Shown: positions 8,662 through 16,600, numbered from the stretch's first letter. The stretch: 32,736 nt of DNA from Elusimicrobiota bacterium (GCA_028714015.1 JAQTNG010000007.1:1-32736), one strand, 5' to 3'. The notes: generated by a model not told the origin, from the sequence alone. Program-made: numbers and translations.

Positions 8662-8699
8662 AGACGCCCCCGGCGGAGGAGGGCCGAGGGCGTCTCTTA
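8662..8699. terminator. Bidirectional intrinsic terminator
   Basis: AGACGCCC (8662-8669) pairs perfectly with GGGCGTCT (8688-8695), with additional CGGC/GCCG pairing inside. On the minus strand the stem is followed by a run of six T (the AAAAAA at 8657-8662 on the plus strand), giving a strong terminator for the cytochrome operon. On the plus strand the tail CTTACTC is weak. It lies between convergent genes. Confidence 0.8.
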
Positions 8700-8789
8700 C
8701 TCAGGAGCCCGAAGTTCCTGAAGAAAGACTCCTGGGAGGAGCCGCGCTTTCTCCGAGGCCTTCAGGCCCGGACCGTCCGACATTTTCCG

Positions 8790-9380
8790 CTAATGCTCGA
8801 CCCAACCGGTGAGCATGGACCGGAGATTCGACCCGAGGGTCGCGCCCGTCGTGATCATGTAGAGGTGGACCACGAGGAAGCTGAGCATGGCGAAAGCCCC
8901 CGCGGTGTGGACGAGGGCGACCATCCTCAGGCCCCCGAGCGCCTCGATCAGCCCCGGCCAGAGCGGGGTCCCGAGGTAAAGCACCCCCGCCGCGATCTGG
9001 ACGGGGAATACGAAGATCAGGAGGCCGAAGTAGGCCGCCTTCTGGATGGGATTGAATTTCTTCTCGGGAGTGGCGATCTCCGGGTGAGGCGCGCTGCGGA
9101 ATATCCCGCTTGTGTAGAAGCGGACCTGGTCGAGGAAGTTCTTGCGGGTGGGGATGAATTGCCTCACCTCGCCGGTGGTCCAATGCCAGAACATCGTGAA
9201 CAAAGTCAGGACCACCAAGCCCAGTCCTGCCGCTTCATGCAGGCGCACCGCGTTCTCGAAGCCCAGGACGCGCAGAGCGCCGTGGACCTCGAAGCCGGTG
9301 GAAACCAGGATCAGGATGAGAACGACCTGGGCCCAATGCCAGAAGCGCTCGTAGCGCTTGTAGAGATAGACGCGGCTCAT
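8790..9380 (-). CDS. Cytochrome b (b561/formate dehydrogenase gamma-like), membrane anchor of the octaheme system
   Basis: A 196-residue integral membrane protein with four predicted helices. It starts MSRVYLYKRYERFWHWAQVV and ends near VVHLYMITTGATLGSNLRSM. Histidines in or next to helices (His15, His48, His66, His158, His172) supply likely b-heme ligands; the K-R-Y-E-R-F-W-H-W start and V-V-H-L-Y-M end are typical of quinol-linked di-b-heme cytochromes. It probably exchanges electrons between the quinone pool and the periplasmic octaheme protein encoded just upstream. The ATG (9378-9380) overlaps the octaheme stop as ATGA, so the frame's long upstream extension is not used. Last gene of the operon, followed by a strong terminator. 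Confidence 0.88.
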   Translation of the reverse strand: MSRVYLYKRYERFWHWAQVVLILILVSTGFEVHGALRVLGFENAVRLHEAAGLGLVVLTLFTMFWHWTTGEVRQFIPTRKNFLDQVRFYTSGIFRSAPHPEIATPEKKFNPIQKAAYFGLLIFVFPVQIAAGVLYLGTPLWPGLIEALGGLRMVALVHTAGAFAMLSFLVVHLYMITTGATLGSNLRSMLTGWVEH

Positions 9381-11026
9381 CGCTTCCCCCATTTGTTCAG
9401 CCAAACCAGGAGCTTCTCGAACTGCCCCCGCTCCGCCAGCCAGCGCAGGAAGCCGTGGCCGAGGACTCCCAGAAGGGACAGCAGCGCCGACGCCCACCCC
9501 AGGAAGTCGAGGACGGCGCTGCGATCGTAGCCCGGCATGTAGATCCCCGGGACGCCCGCCAGACGGCTGGTTCTTGAGTGGCAGTCCGCGCAGGAGAGGC
9601 CCCGGTCTCCCTGCGCGACCATGTGGCTCACGGGCCAGTACATCTCGGTCCGGGCGAAGCCGACCTGGCCGCTGAAGGGCAGGCCCGCGTACTTCATGCC
9701 GACGCGCGCGGACTTGTTCCAGTCGAAGTCCTCCCAATACGCCCCGGAGCCCTTCTCACCGGAGAGCTTCGGCTGGATCAGGATCTTGTTGACCGGGTCA
9801 TAGGGCTGATTGCCCTCGTGGAGCTTGAAGGGCCAGATCTTCGAGGCGCCGTCGCCGGGCCCGCCCAGGGGCGGATTCATCACGAGCGTCTTCGCGGGGT
9901 CGAAGCGGTCTCCCGTCAGATAGCGGCCCGAGGTCCCGTTCCACCAGCGATAAGCGGGGACGACGTTCTTGCCCCACACGAAAGCTCCCTTGATCCCGAG
10001 GTAGGAGATGTTCCCTTCGTCGTCGTACTCGGTCAGGGGGCGTCCGTCCGGGAGGCGGCGGCCGGCCTTCGACCAGTCCCACGACAGCTTGGTCGCGTTC
10101 TCCCGGGCGAAGGCCGGGATGTGGCACGTCTGGCAGGCGACGCGGCGGGCGTGCCAGTTGCGGCGCAGGGACTGCCAAGGGGAGAGCTTCTCCGCGCCGG
10201 CGGTGAAGCGGCCGGCCCCCTCGCGCTCCTTCTCGGAGCGGAAGGCGAAATCGTGTCCGTGCGGCGCGTCGCCGTGGCACTGCGCGCACGTCACGAGATT
10301 CTTGGAGTCGACGGAGACGCTCGGCGCTCGGCCCTTGAGCCGGTGGCCCGCCTCCTCGTCCCGGTGGCAGGAGGCGCAGGTGAAGCCCACGCCGTCCTTG
10401 GCCATGTGCACGTCGAGCGTCTTCTTGGCCTCGAGCAGGGACGGGTCCAGATCGCCGTGCTTGACTCCCTCGCCGCCGCCGCCCGCGAAATGGCAGGAGC
10501 CGCAGGTGCGCAGGCTGGTCGGCCCCACGCCCACGGCGAGCTTGCCCCAGTCGACCGCGGCTTCGGCGCCGCCCCCGTGGCCCGCGGGCTTCTTGACGTA
10601 ATCCCCGGTCCCGTCGTGGCAGGAGAGGCAGTCGACGTTCGTCTGCTTCTTGAAGTCGAAGGTCCGGTCCTTCCAGCCGTAGCCGATGTGGCACTTGGCG
10701 CAGGAAGCCTCGTTGGATTGGACGCCGATGCAAAAATTGTTGAGGAGGTTCGCCTTGCCCATCCGATGCTTTCCGACGTGGCCGGGGACCTCCACCGCCT
10801 CGCCGAGCCAGTTCCAATGCGACGTCTCGAGGATCTGCTCGCCCGCCTTCGTATGGCACTCGAGGCAGGCCCGCGTGACGGCGGGCCCGTCCGCGAACTT
10901 CTTCTTCAGAGCCGCGAACTGATGGTGATCGGCCGTCGTCGCCCGGGCCGGAGCGCTCAGGACGGCGAGGAGGACGGCCGCCACGATGGCGGCCGTCCCC
11001 CCGTTCCGGCTTGAGCTGATCAGCAT
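9377..11026 (-). CDS. Octaheme c-type cytochrome, tetrathionate reductase (OTR) family
   Basis: A 549-residue protein with a signal sequence (about 1-31), exactly eight CXXCH motifs and one C-terminal hydrophobic helix (about 506-526). The motifs are CLECH 54, CAKCH 109, CLSCH 133, CGSCH 175, CASCH 217, CAQCH 247, CQTCH 298 and CADCH 479. The segment NNFCIGVQSNEASC, CHIGYGWKD and the FDF-to-CLSCH order match the octaheme tetrathionate reductase family. Its studied member reduces tetrathionate, nitrite and hydroxylamine in vitro and has an unusual Lys-ligated active heme. The physiological substrate here is unknown. The C-terminal helix plus the coupled cytochrome b suggest a quinol-linked reductase (or oxidase) at the inner membrane. 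The ATG at 11026 is chosen because it begins the signal peptide and overlaps the preceding stop by 7 nt. Confidence 0.92.
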   Translation of the reverse strand: MLISSSRNGGTAAIVAAVLLAVLSAPARATTADHHQFAALKKKFADGPAVTRACLECHTKAGEQILETSHWNWLGEAVEVPGHVGKHRMGKANLLNNFCIGVQSNEASCAKCHIGYGWKDRTFDFKKQTNVDCLSCHDGTGDYVKKPAGHGGGAEAAVDWGKLAVGVGPTSLRTCGSCHFAGGGGEGVKHGDLDPSLLEAKKTLDVHMAKDGVGFTCASCHRDEEAGHRLKGRAPSVSVDSKNLVTCAQCHGDAPHGHDFAFRSEKEREGAGRFTAGAEKLSPWQSLRRNWHARRVACQTCHIPAFARENATKLSWDWSKAGRRLPDGRPLTEYDDEGNISYLGIKGAFVWGKNVVPAYRWWNGTSGRYLTGDRFDPAKTLVMNPPLGGPGDGASKIWPFKLHEGNQPYDPVNKILIQPKLSGEKGSGAYWEDFDWNKSARVGMKYAGLPFSGQVGFARTEMYWPVSHMVAQGDRGLSCADCHSRTSRLAGVPGIYMPGYDRSAVLDFLGWASALLSLLGVLGHGFLRWLAERGQFEKLLVWLNKWGKR

Positions 11027-11352
11027 CCCGCGGTCCTCAGGAACGAGGAGCTGACGTTCTTTCCGTCCACCGTCTTGTACTTGCACTTGATCTCGTCGTC
11101 CGTGCGTATCTTCTTGATCTTGAACTTCTTGAGGGTCAGCGCGTCCGTGATGGTGATCGGGACCTTCTTCCCCTTCACCAGCAGGATCGTCTCCGCGGAC
11201 TTTCCGTCCGCGGCGACGTCGATCTTGATCAGATAGCCCGTGACCGTGACGACGGCGGGCGCCTCGCTCTTATCCGCGGCCCGCAGCGCCGACGGCGCCG
11301 CGCCCGCGAAGGCGAAAAGACCGGCCAGGACGAGCCCATTCATCTTCGTCAT
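11020..11352 (-). CDS. Small exported protein of the octaheme operon
   Basis: A 110-residue protein with a signal peptide (MTKMNGLVLAGLFAFAGAAP, continuing to ALRAA). The compact mature part is rich in Lys and beta-branched residues (VTVTGYLIKIDVAADGKSAE, VPITITDALTLKKFK) and ends SSFLRTAGC. A strong AAGGAGG site lies 5 nt before the ATG, which decides this start over an upstream in-frame one. I do not recognise the family. It is sandwiched between the outer-membrane barrel (10-nt gap) and the octaheme cytochrome (7-nt overlap), so it is probably a periplasmic accessory of that pathway. The C-terminal Cys could form a disulfide or bind a cofactor, but this is a guess. Confidence 0.8.
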   Translation of the reverse strand: MTKMNGLVLAGLFAFAGAAPSALRAADKSEAPAVVTVTGYLIKIDVAADGKSAETILLVKGKKVPITITDALTLKKFKIKKIRTDDEIKCKYKTVDGKNVSSSFLRTAGC

Positions 11353-11362
11353 GACACCCTCC

Positions 11363-12838
11363 TTAGAATTTGACTTCGAACGTCGTGTAGACGTCATAGG
11401 CGTTGCGGATCGGCACCGACATCTGAGCCTGGTTCGCCTGCAGCCCCGAGATGCTCTTCGACGTCCCGATCCAGGAGTTCGTCCCGGTGTATTTGAAGTC
11501 GTAGTACTGCCAGCCCAGCCGGAAGAAGACCCGTCCGTCCCGGGCGATCGGCGCGCGGCCGATGTCCTGGATCGCGTAGAGCTCGTAGACGTTGCCGCGG
11601 GTGCCGAGCTTGCTGGTCCAGATGTCGTCGCCGGCCGGGACGAAGGTGATCCAGTCCTTGGAGCCGTAGTTGTACTCGGCGCCGATCTTCGTCTTGGTCT
11701 TCGTGATGTCGTAGCGGGCGCCGGTGTAGAGGCCCATGCCGGTCTTGTTCGCGCAGTCCGGCCCGTCGCACATCAGCCCCGGCATCGCCGCGTTGCCGCC
11801 GTAGCGGTTCCCGTTCGGATGCGCCGCGCTGGCCGCGCCGCTGCCGAAGACCGTCAGGTCGCCGGGTCCGAGGTCGCGCACGGTGCGCAGGACGCTTCCG
11901 CCGAAGTTCTCGATGTCGCCGAGGTTCGTGGCGACGGTCGGCCCCGGGATGCCGTCCATGATGTTGAACCCGCGCTGGTACTGGACATCGACGCGCGCGT
12001 CCGGCGTCTCGTAGGCGAGCATGGACACGCCGAGCATGTCCGAGTCGCGCATGGCGGCCGAGCCCTGGCGGTAGCCGCTCTCGAAGGCCCGCCCGTAGCA
12101 CAGCTTCGCGGCGAAGCCGGGCAGCAGGCCGATCTCGGGGGCCACGCCGAGCGTGGCGCCGTCGAAGGCGTAGTCGACGAGGAGGCCGGGGATGCCGGCC
12201 GCGCCGGCGATCTCGCGGTCGTCGCGGACGTTGGTCGGCGCGCCGCCCGTCGAGGGGCGTCGTCCGGCCGAGAACCAGGCCGAGGTCCCGAAGAGGTCCT
12301 TGACCGTGGCGTACGCGTAGTCGATCCTCACGGTGCTGTCGGAGGGCACGTGCCCGGTCGTCCCGTCGAAGGTCTTGCTGTCGCGGTCGCCGAAGAGCCC
12401 GGTCTGCGTCGCGCCGCCTTCCTGCATGCCGAACACCTTATAGGCGAGCATCCGGATGTGCATCGAGACGCTCTCGGCGGGCTTGACGTTGATGTTGAAG
12501 CCCAGGCGGTTGGTCAGCAGCGAGTCGTTCTTGAGCGTGCTCGCCGCCTTGGGCGCTCCCGTGAAATCGGTGTAGGACGGCGCGTGCGCGCGCAGGACGT
12601 CGTGGCGCACGCGGAGGTCGCCTCCGAAGGAGATCCAGTCGGGCTTGCGCGCCTCATCGGAGCCCTTGGCCTCCGGGCTCGACATCTGGCCGCGCAGCTC
12701 CTCCACCTGCTTGGAGAGCTGATCCACCTTCTTGGACAGGTCGGCGTCCTGGGCCGCCGCGAACGGCGCCGTCAACGCCAGGCTGAAAACGCACACCGCG
12801 CGCGCGATACCGCGCAGGCTTCGGTTGGATCGGGTCAT
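11363..12838 (-). CDS. Outer-membrane beta-barrel protein (DUF3373-like)
   Basis: A 491-residue protein. It has a signal peptide ending AAAQ, a short coiled-coil (DLSKKVDQLSKQVEELRGQM) and a long barrel region. The barrel starts WISFGGDLRVRHDVLRAHAP, with many alternating strands and a C-terminal strand VYTTFEVKF ending in Phe, the usual outer-membrane assembly signal. N-terminal coiled coil plus barrel resembles the DUF3373 group of putative porins often found near multiheme cytochromes. It probably lets the octaheme system's substrate or product cross the outer membrane. It could instead house a cytochrome in a conduit, though it is somewhat small for an MtrB-type sheath and no outer cytochrome is present. 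AAGGAGG lies 5 nt before the ATG at 12838. First gene of the operon. Confidence 0.82.
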   Translation of the reverse strand: MTRSNRSLRGIARAVCVFSLALTAPFAAAQDADLSKKVDQLSKQVEELRGQMSSPEAKGSDEARKPDWISFGGDLRVRHDVLRAHAPSYTDFTGAPKAASTLKNDSLLTNRLGFNINVKPAESVSMHIRMLAYKVFGMQEGGATQTGLFGDRDSKTFDGTTGHVPSDSTVRIDYAYATVKDLFGTSAWFSAGRRPSTGGAPTNVRDDREIAGAAGIPGLLVDYAFDGATLGVAPEIGLLPGFAAKLCYGRAFESGYRQGSAAMRDSDMLGVSMLAYETPDARVDVQYQRGFNIMDGIPGPTVATNLGDIENFGGSVLRTVRDLGPGDLTVFGSGAASAAHPNGNRYGGNAAMPGLMCDGPDCANKTGMGLYTGARYDITKTKTKIGAEYNYGSKDWITFVPAGDDIWTSKLGTRGNVYELYAIQDIGRAPIARDGRVFFRLGWQYYDFKYTGTNSWIGTSKSISGLQANQAQMSVPIRNAYDVYTTFEVKF

Positions 12839-12875
12839 AGAACCTCCTTGGTGAGACTTGCGCGCGATTTCATCA

Positions 12876-12946
12876 ATATATATCTGCACGCACGGATATA
12901 TGAGGCAACATAAATTCCACATATATCCGTCAAGGCGTATATATAA
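12876..12946. promoter_or_regulatory. AT-rich repeated operator sites between the octaheme operon and arsR-type gene
   Basis: Four copies of an ATATAT-core element lie in an otherwise GC-rich gap: ATATATATC (12876-12884), GGATATATG (12894-12902), CATATATCC (12920-12928) and GTATATATAA (12937-12946). ACGGATATATG (12892-12902) and CATATATCCGT (12920-12930) form a perfect 11-bp inverted repeat with a 17-base spacer. The element centres pair at about 17-18 bp. This is what a dimeric winged-helix repressor such as the adjacent ArsR-type protein would bind, controlling both directions. Confidence 0.65.
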
Positions 12947-13006
12947 CCTCGCGCGCTTGAGGCTTGAATCCTCCGCCTCCGCGTGTTACCATCTGAAAAG
13001 GCTCCC

Positions 13007-13441
13007 ATGGAAAACCCCGTCGACGGCATGTTCCGGGCGTTCGCGGACGTCACGCGCCTGCGCATACTCCACCTCCTGGCGCGCCGCGAGATGTCCGTCT
13101 GCGAGATCATGGCCACTATGAAGGTGCCCCAGTCGAAGATTTCCCGGCATCTGGGCTATCTGCGGGCCTCGGGCCTCGTCGTCAGCCGGACGCAGGGTCA
13201 GTGGCGGCTTTACGCGCTGGCCAAGCCGACGACCCGCTTTCAGGCGCGCGCCCTTCATTGCCTGAAGGACTGCTTCGATGAGGTGGCCGTGCTCCGGCAG
13301 GACATGACCCGTCTGAAGGTCGTGGGTCCGCTGTGCGCGCGGCGCAAGAAGCGCCTGGCCGACGCCGCGCGCAACAACAAGAGGAAGGGCCGCGCGCCGG
13401 CGAAAAAATCGCAGCCCCCTCCCAGAATCGAACTGGGGTAG
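13007..13441 (+). CDS. ArsR-family transcriptional regulator
   Basis: A 144-residue winged-helix repressor. FADVTRLRILHLLARREMSV opens the domain. CEIMATMKVPQSKISRHLGY is the recognition helix-turn-helix region, and LRASGLVVSRTQGQWRLYAL is the wing. The classical CVC metal site of ArsR is reduced to one Cys in S-V-C-E. Further Cys residues occur in HCLKDCF and LCARR, so thiol, metal or redox sensing is possible. A very basic tail (KKRLADAARNNKRKGRAPAK) follows. The ATG at 13007 is chosen over an upstream GTG because the conserved domain starts soon after it. The gene is divergent from the octaheme operon, its likely target. Its last 29 bases (ending PPPRIELG) overlap the tRNA-Thr gene on the opposite strand. 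Confidence 0.88.
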   Translation: MENPVDGMFRAFADVTRLRILHLLARREMSVCEIMATMKVPQSKISRHLGYLRASGLVVSRTQGQWRLYALAKPTTRFQARALHCLKDCFDEVAVLRQDMTRLKVVGPLCARRKKRLADAARNNKRKGRAPAKKSQPPPRIELG

Positions 13442-13483
13442 CCAGTTTACAAAACTGGTGCTCTGCCACTGAGCTAAGGGGGC
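13413..13483 (-). tRNA. tRNA-Thr (anticodon UGU)
   Basis: Read on the minus strand, the 7-bp acceptor stem GCCCCCT/AGGGGGC is perfect. The D-arm is TAGCTCAGTGGCAGAGCA. The anticodon arm is CCAGT-TTTGTAA-ACTGG, giving anticodon TGT, and the T-arm is CCCAG-TTCGATT-CTGGG. The discriminator base is T and no CCA is encoded. A run of six T follows a few bases downstream and may end the transcript. The 3' half overlaps the end of the ArsR-type gene on the other strand. Confidence 0.96.
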
Positions 13484-13526
13484 GTCTGCGGAAAGTTTAA
13501 CAGGTTTGGACCGGAACCGGGAGGGC

Positions 13527-13594
13527 CTAGGCCCAATGCCCGCTCCTTTATAGGTCTCTAGCCCTGCGGAGTTTTTCTCCCGCCCGATTACAAT
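13527..13594 (+). promoter_or_regulatory. Promoter cassette, copy A (before S41 protease gene)
   Basis: This region shares ordered blocks with 17462-17529: CTAGGCC at the 5' end, CCTTTATAGGTCTCTAGCCC (13545-13564), a T-rich then CTCCCGCC stretch, and the -10 hexamer TACAAT (13589-13594) followed by CT. In both copies CTAGGCC begins 62 nt, and TATAGG 40 nt, before the TACAAT. The ATG is 11 nt after the hexamer with no Shine-Dalgarno. The upstream blocks look like binding sites for a shared activator or for an alternative sigma factor. Confidence 0.65.
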
Positions 13595-13605
13595 CTGGGC
13601 AGACC

Positions 13606-15912
13606 ATGAAACTCTCCAAAGTTCTCGCCGTCCTCCTCTCCGCCTCGATTCCGACCGGGGCTTTCGCCCAGACCTTTTCCGGCCGCTCCGCCGCCGCCTC
13701 GTCCTACGGCTCGCCCGCCATCGGCGCGATTCAGCCCGTGCCTTTCAGCTTCGCAGCCATGGCTCCCCTCTCGCTCTCGGCTCCTTCGATCGCTCCCGGC
13801 CTGACTTTGGTCCCCGGTATCACGCCGTCCGCTCTCCCCTCCGCGATTCGCGCCGCCGCGTCCGCCGCTCCGGCCGCCGCCGTTCCCATCCTGCCCGCGG
13901 CCCTCGCGGCCGCCGTCCGCCCCGCCGCCTCGGCCCCGCTGACCTCCGCCTCCGTCCAGATTTCGAAGATGGCCGGGGAAGTGGAGGCGTTCTTCAAAGC
14001 CGCCGAGCCCGCGGACAAAGCCTCGTCGGAATCCTCGCGGGACACGGCCGCCAAGGTCTTCGGGGCCCTGACCGAAGGACCGGCGGCGGCCGGCGGGACT
14101 CCCGTTGAAGCCCCCGCCCCCGGGCCGAACGGAAACCTCACCCAGCAGAAGATGAGCCGCACCCTGTATCAGGTGGCCGCCATCTTCGCCGAGCAATACG
14201 CGCCCATCGACTGGAAGAAGGAGCGCTTCGCCGTCGACCTGAAGCGCGAGTACGACAAGGCCCAGACGGCCATCCTCGCCGACCCGAAGATCACCACCCG
14301 CCAATTCCAGGACCTGCTCACCGCCTTCGTGGCCGCCATGCGCGATTACCACGTGAGCATCTCCTACAATTCCACGGAGAGCGCGCGCCTGCCCTTCCTC
14401 GTCGCCGGGGCCGAGGGCAAGCACTTCCTGGCCTACATCGACCGCGAGAAGCTCCCGCTGAAGATATTCCCCTTCCGCGTCGGCGACGAGATCGTGGCCT
14501 TCGACGGCAAGCCCACGAGCGAAGCCGTCAACGAGATCGCCTCCAAGCTGGGCGGAAACACCTCCGAGACGGACCAGCGCCTGGCCGAGCTCTTCCTCAC
14601 CAACCGGCGCCGGGGCCGGGGCGACACGAACATCCCGGACGGCAACGCCGTGCTGGGCATCCGCGGCCGGGACGGCAAGCTCTACAAGGTCCGCATGCCC
14701 TGGGACTACACGCCGGAGCTGATCCCCCAGGACGTTCCCGTGCGGGACTCGGGTCTGCTCGAGCCGCAGGCTCCGCGGACCCAGTCGTGGGAGGAGGACG
14801 CCTCGCTCGAGCCGAAGGCTCCGCGCATCGAATCCTGGGCGGATGACGCCCTGATCGCGCCGAAGCTCCCCGCCGACGGCCTCAAGAGCCTTCTCGGCCG
14901 CGCCTTCGCCAACGCGATCCATCCGCTGGCCCGCCTGTTCGCGGACATGCGCTCCGAGGCCGCCGCCAACCCGTTCATGATGGGCGCGCGCAAGAGCTTC
15001 GTGCCCCGCCTGGGGACCGTCCTCTGGGAGACCAAGGAGGACGACGCCTTCCACGCCTACATCTTCAAGGCGCCGGACGGCCGCAAGGTCGGCTTCATCC
15101 GCATCCCTTCTTATGAAGGAGGCGCCGCGGAAGTGGCGCGCTTCGCGCAGATCATGGCCAAGTTCCAGAAGGAGACCTCCGCTTTGGTCATCGACCAGGT
15201 CAGCAATCCCGGCGGCGCCATCTTCTATCTCTACGCGCTGGCCTCGCACCTGACGGACAAGACCCTGCTGACCCCCCGCCACCGGATCATCATCGGCGAG
15301 AGCGACGCGCAGTGGGCCGCCGACCTCCTGCTGAAGGTGGTGCGGGCGCAGAAGGTCCGCGCCGCGGCGACGGCGTCCACCGAGGACGAGGAAGACGACG
15401 AGTGGGCCGGCTACCCGGTCACGCAGAAGTTCATGGTGCTGATGGTCCGCTTCGCGCAGTTCATACTCGCGCAGCTCGAGGCCGGCAATCGCTTCACCGC
15501 CCCGACCCACCTGTGGGGCGTCGACGACATCGACCCCGCGCCGAAGGCGGAGGAGCGCTACACCAAGCCCATCCTGCTCCTGACCAACGCGCTGGACTTC
15601 TCGGGAGGAGACTTCTTCCCGGCGATCATGCAGGACAACAAGCGCGCGACCATCATGGGCGTGCGCACGTCCGGCGCCGGCGGGGCGGTCAAGCCCTTCT
15701 CCCTGCCCAACCAGTTCGGCATCGAGGACCTGTCCGCCACCTGGACCATCGCCCAGCGCGCCGACGGGCGGCCCATCGAGAACCTGGGAGTCACGCCCGA
15801 CATCGCCTACGACTTCACGGCCAAGGACCTGCGCACGGGCTTCGCGGAGTACCGCCTCAACGTCCTGAAGGCGCTGGCCGGCCTGATCGACGGCGCGAAG
15901 ACGACTCCTTAA
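13606..15912 (+). CDS. Exported CPAF-like/S41-family serine protease
   Basis: A 768-residue protein. The signal peptide (MKLSKVLAVLLSASIPTGAF, cut before Gln22) leads into an Ala/Pro-rich leader with PLSLSAPSIAPGL and VPGITPSALPSAI, to about residue 180. The rest resembles S41 peptidases of the chlamydial CPAF type. Candidate triad residues are His249 (AMRDYHVSIS), Ser666 (NALDFSGGDFFPAIMQD) and Glu725 (PIENLGVTPDI). An inserted PDZ-like strand segment lies near FPFRVGDEIVAFDGKP. CPAF-like enzymes are secreted endoproteases that self-process; whether this one is active or what it cuts is not known. A variable acidic insert (ASTEDEEDDEWAG) lies ahead of the Ser motif. The leader is shared with the protein at 17541, as is the promoter. 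Convergent with the next gene, 3 nt apart. Confidence 0.85.
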   Translation: MKLSKVLAVLLSASIPTGAFAQTFSGRSAAASSYGSPAIGAIQPVPFSFAAMAPLSLSAPSIAPGLTLVPGITPSALPSAIRAAASAAPAAAVPILPAALAAAVRPAASAPLTSASVQISKMAGEVEAFFKAAEPADKASSESSRDTAAKVFGALTEGPAAAGGTPVEAPAPGPNGNLTQQKMSRTLYQVAAIFAEQYAPIDWKKERFAVDLKREYDKAQTAILADPKITTRQFQDLLTAFVAAMRDYHVSISYNSTESARLPFLVAGAEGKHFLAYIDREKLPLKIFPFRVGDEIVAFDGKPTSEAVNEIASKLGGNTSETDQRLAELFLTNRRRGRGDTNIPDGNAVLGIRGRDGKLYKVRMPWDYTPELIPQDVPVRDSGLLEPQAPRTQSWEEDASLEPKAPRIESWADDALIAPKLPADGLKSLLGRAFANAIHPLARLFADMRSEAAANPFMMGARKSFVPRLGTVLWETKEDDAFHAYIFKAPDGRKVGFIRIPSYEGGAAEVARFAQIMAKFQKETSALVIDQVSNPGGAIFYLYALASHLTDKTLLTPRHRIIIGESDAQWAADLLLKVVRAQKVRAAATASTEDEEDDEWAGYPVTQKFMVLMVRFAQFILAQLEAGNRFTAPTHLWGVDDIDPAPKAEERYTKPILLLTNALDFSGGDFFPAIMQDNKRATIMGVRTSGAGGAVKPFSLPNQFGIEDLSATWTIAQRADGRPIENLGVTPDIAYDFTAKDLRTGFAEYRLNVLKALAGLIDGAKTTP

Positions 15913-15915
15913 CGC

Positions 15916-16497
15916 TCAGCGCTGCGGCGCGGGAACCGGCAGCGGCCCCTCGAAGATCAGTCTGTCGCGATAACGGGAGGACTTTCCGGCTTCCGCCAGC
16001 CGCATCTCCTTGTCGCGAAATACCTGCGCCGTGCCCACGGTCTTGAAGCCGCTCGCGATCTCGTGAGCGAGGTTCAAGAGGAGGAAGTTCGTCCTCGCGC
16101 TCTCCGTTCGAGCGGTCAGCTCCGAGGCGTCCCGGTCCACCGTGAGCCGGCGGTCGAACAGCGCCAGCAAGCTGACCTTCGCGGCGGGAACGCGGTAGAG
16201 AACCACCTGCTCGACCATGCCCTCGCCCGAGCTCGAACGGTGAACGACGGTCCGCCTGCCCCGGAAGAGGCCGAACCAGGTCAGGGAGTCCCGGTCGCGG
16301 CGGTTCGGCTGCCCGTATTTCTCGATCATCGCCCGGGCCGTGAGACGGGAGGGCTCCGGCCAGTCGGCGACGATCGACTCGGCCCGCCCCGCCGCCCCGG
16401 CGCGGATGGGCCAGTCGCGTCCGCTCATCGCCGTCACGACGAGCAGTCCGACGCCCACCGCGCAGCGCCCGAACATGCCTCGCAAATCGATATTCAT
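15916..16497 (-). CDS. Small exported or membrane-anchored hypothetical protein
   Basis: A 193-residue protein with a hydrophobic N-terminal segment (MNIDLRGMFGRCAVGVGLLV, continuing VTAMS), probably a signal peptide or anchor. The soluble part contains LTARAMIEKYGQPNRRDRDS, then LTWFGLFRGRRTVVHRS and ARTNFLLLNLAHEIASGFKT. A GGGAGG site shortly before the ATG at 16497 supports this start over the longer upstream frame, and a possible -10 (TATCCT, minus, 16524-16529) lies upstream. I do not recognise the family. The E-K-Y-G-x-P stretch is common in small envelope proteins of unknown role. It runs toward the S41 protease gene and behind the deacetylase gene on the same strand, about 100 bases away. 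Confidence 0.65.
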   Translation of the reverse strand: MNIDLRGMFGRCAVGVGLLVVTAMSGRDWPIRAGAAGRAESIVADWPEPSRLTARAMIEKYGQPNRRDRDSLTWFGLFRGRRTVVHRSSSGEGMVEQVVLYRVPAAKVSLLALFDRRLTVDRDASELTARTESARTNFLLLNLAHEIASGFKTVGTAQVFRDKEMRLAEAGKSSRYRDRLIFEGPLPVPAPQR

Positions 16498-16600
16498 GCG
16501 GCCTCCCTTGGGCTTCCTGGAACAGGATAGTCCCGAACCGGCGGGGCGGTCCATGGCCGGCGCGTATCGTTGTCTTGACGGGGAAATGGCGGCCGCTCGC

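Noticed and set aside
9381-9737. Upstream extension of the cytochrome b frame
   Set aside because: It lies within the octaheme coding region. The ATGA overlap at 9377-9380 gives the natural start.
12871-12950. AT-rich patch as a replication origin or plasmid iteron
   Set aside because: Only about 70 bases, with two inverted pairs beside a repressor gene and no DnaA boxes or replication gene; an operator explains it better.
13588-15510. 640-codon open frame on the minus strand
   Set aside because: It is antisense to the S41 protease gene, with Arg/Gly/Val-rich composition typical of a GC-rich shadow frame. No domain or ribosome site is seen.
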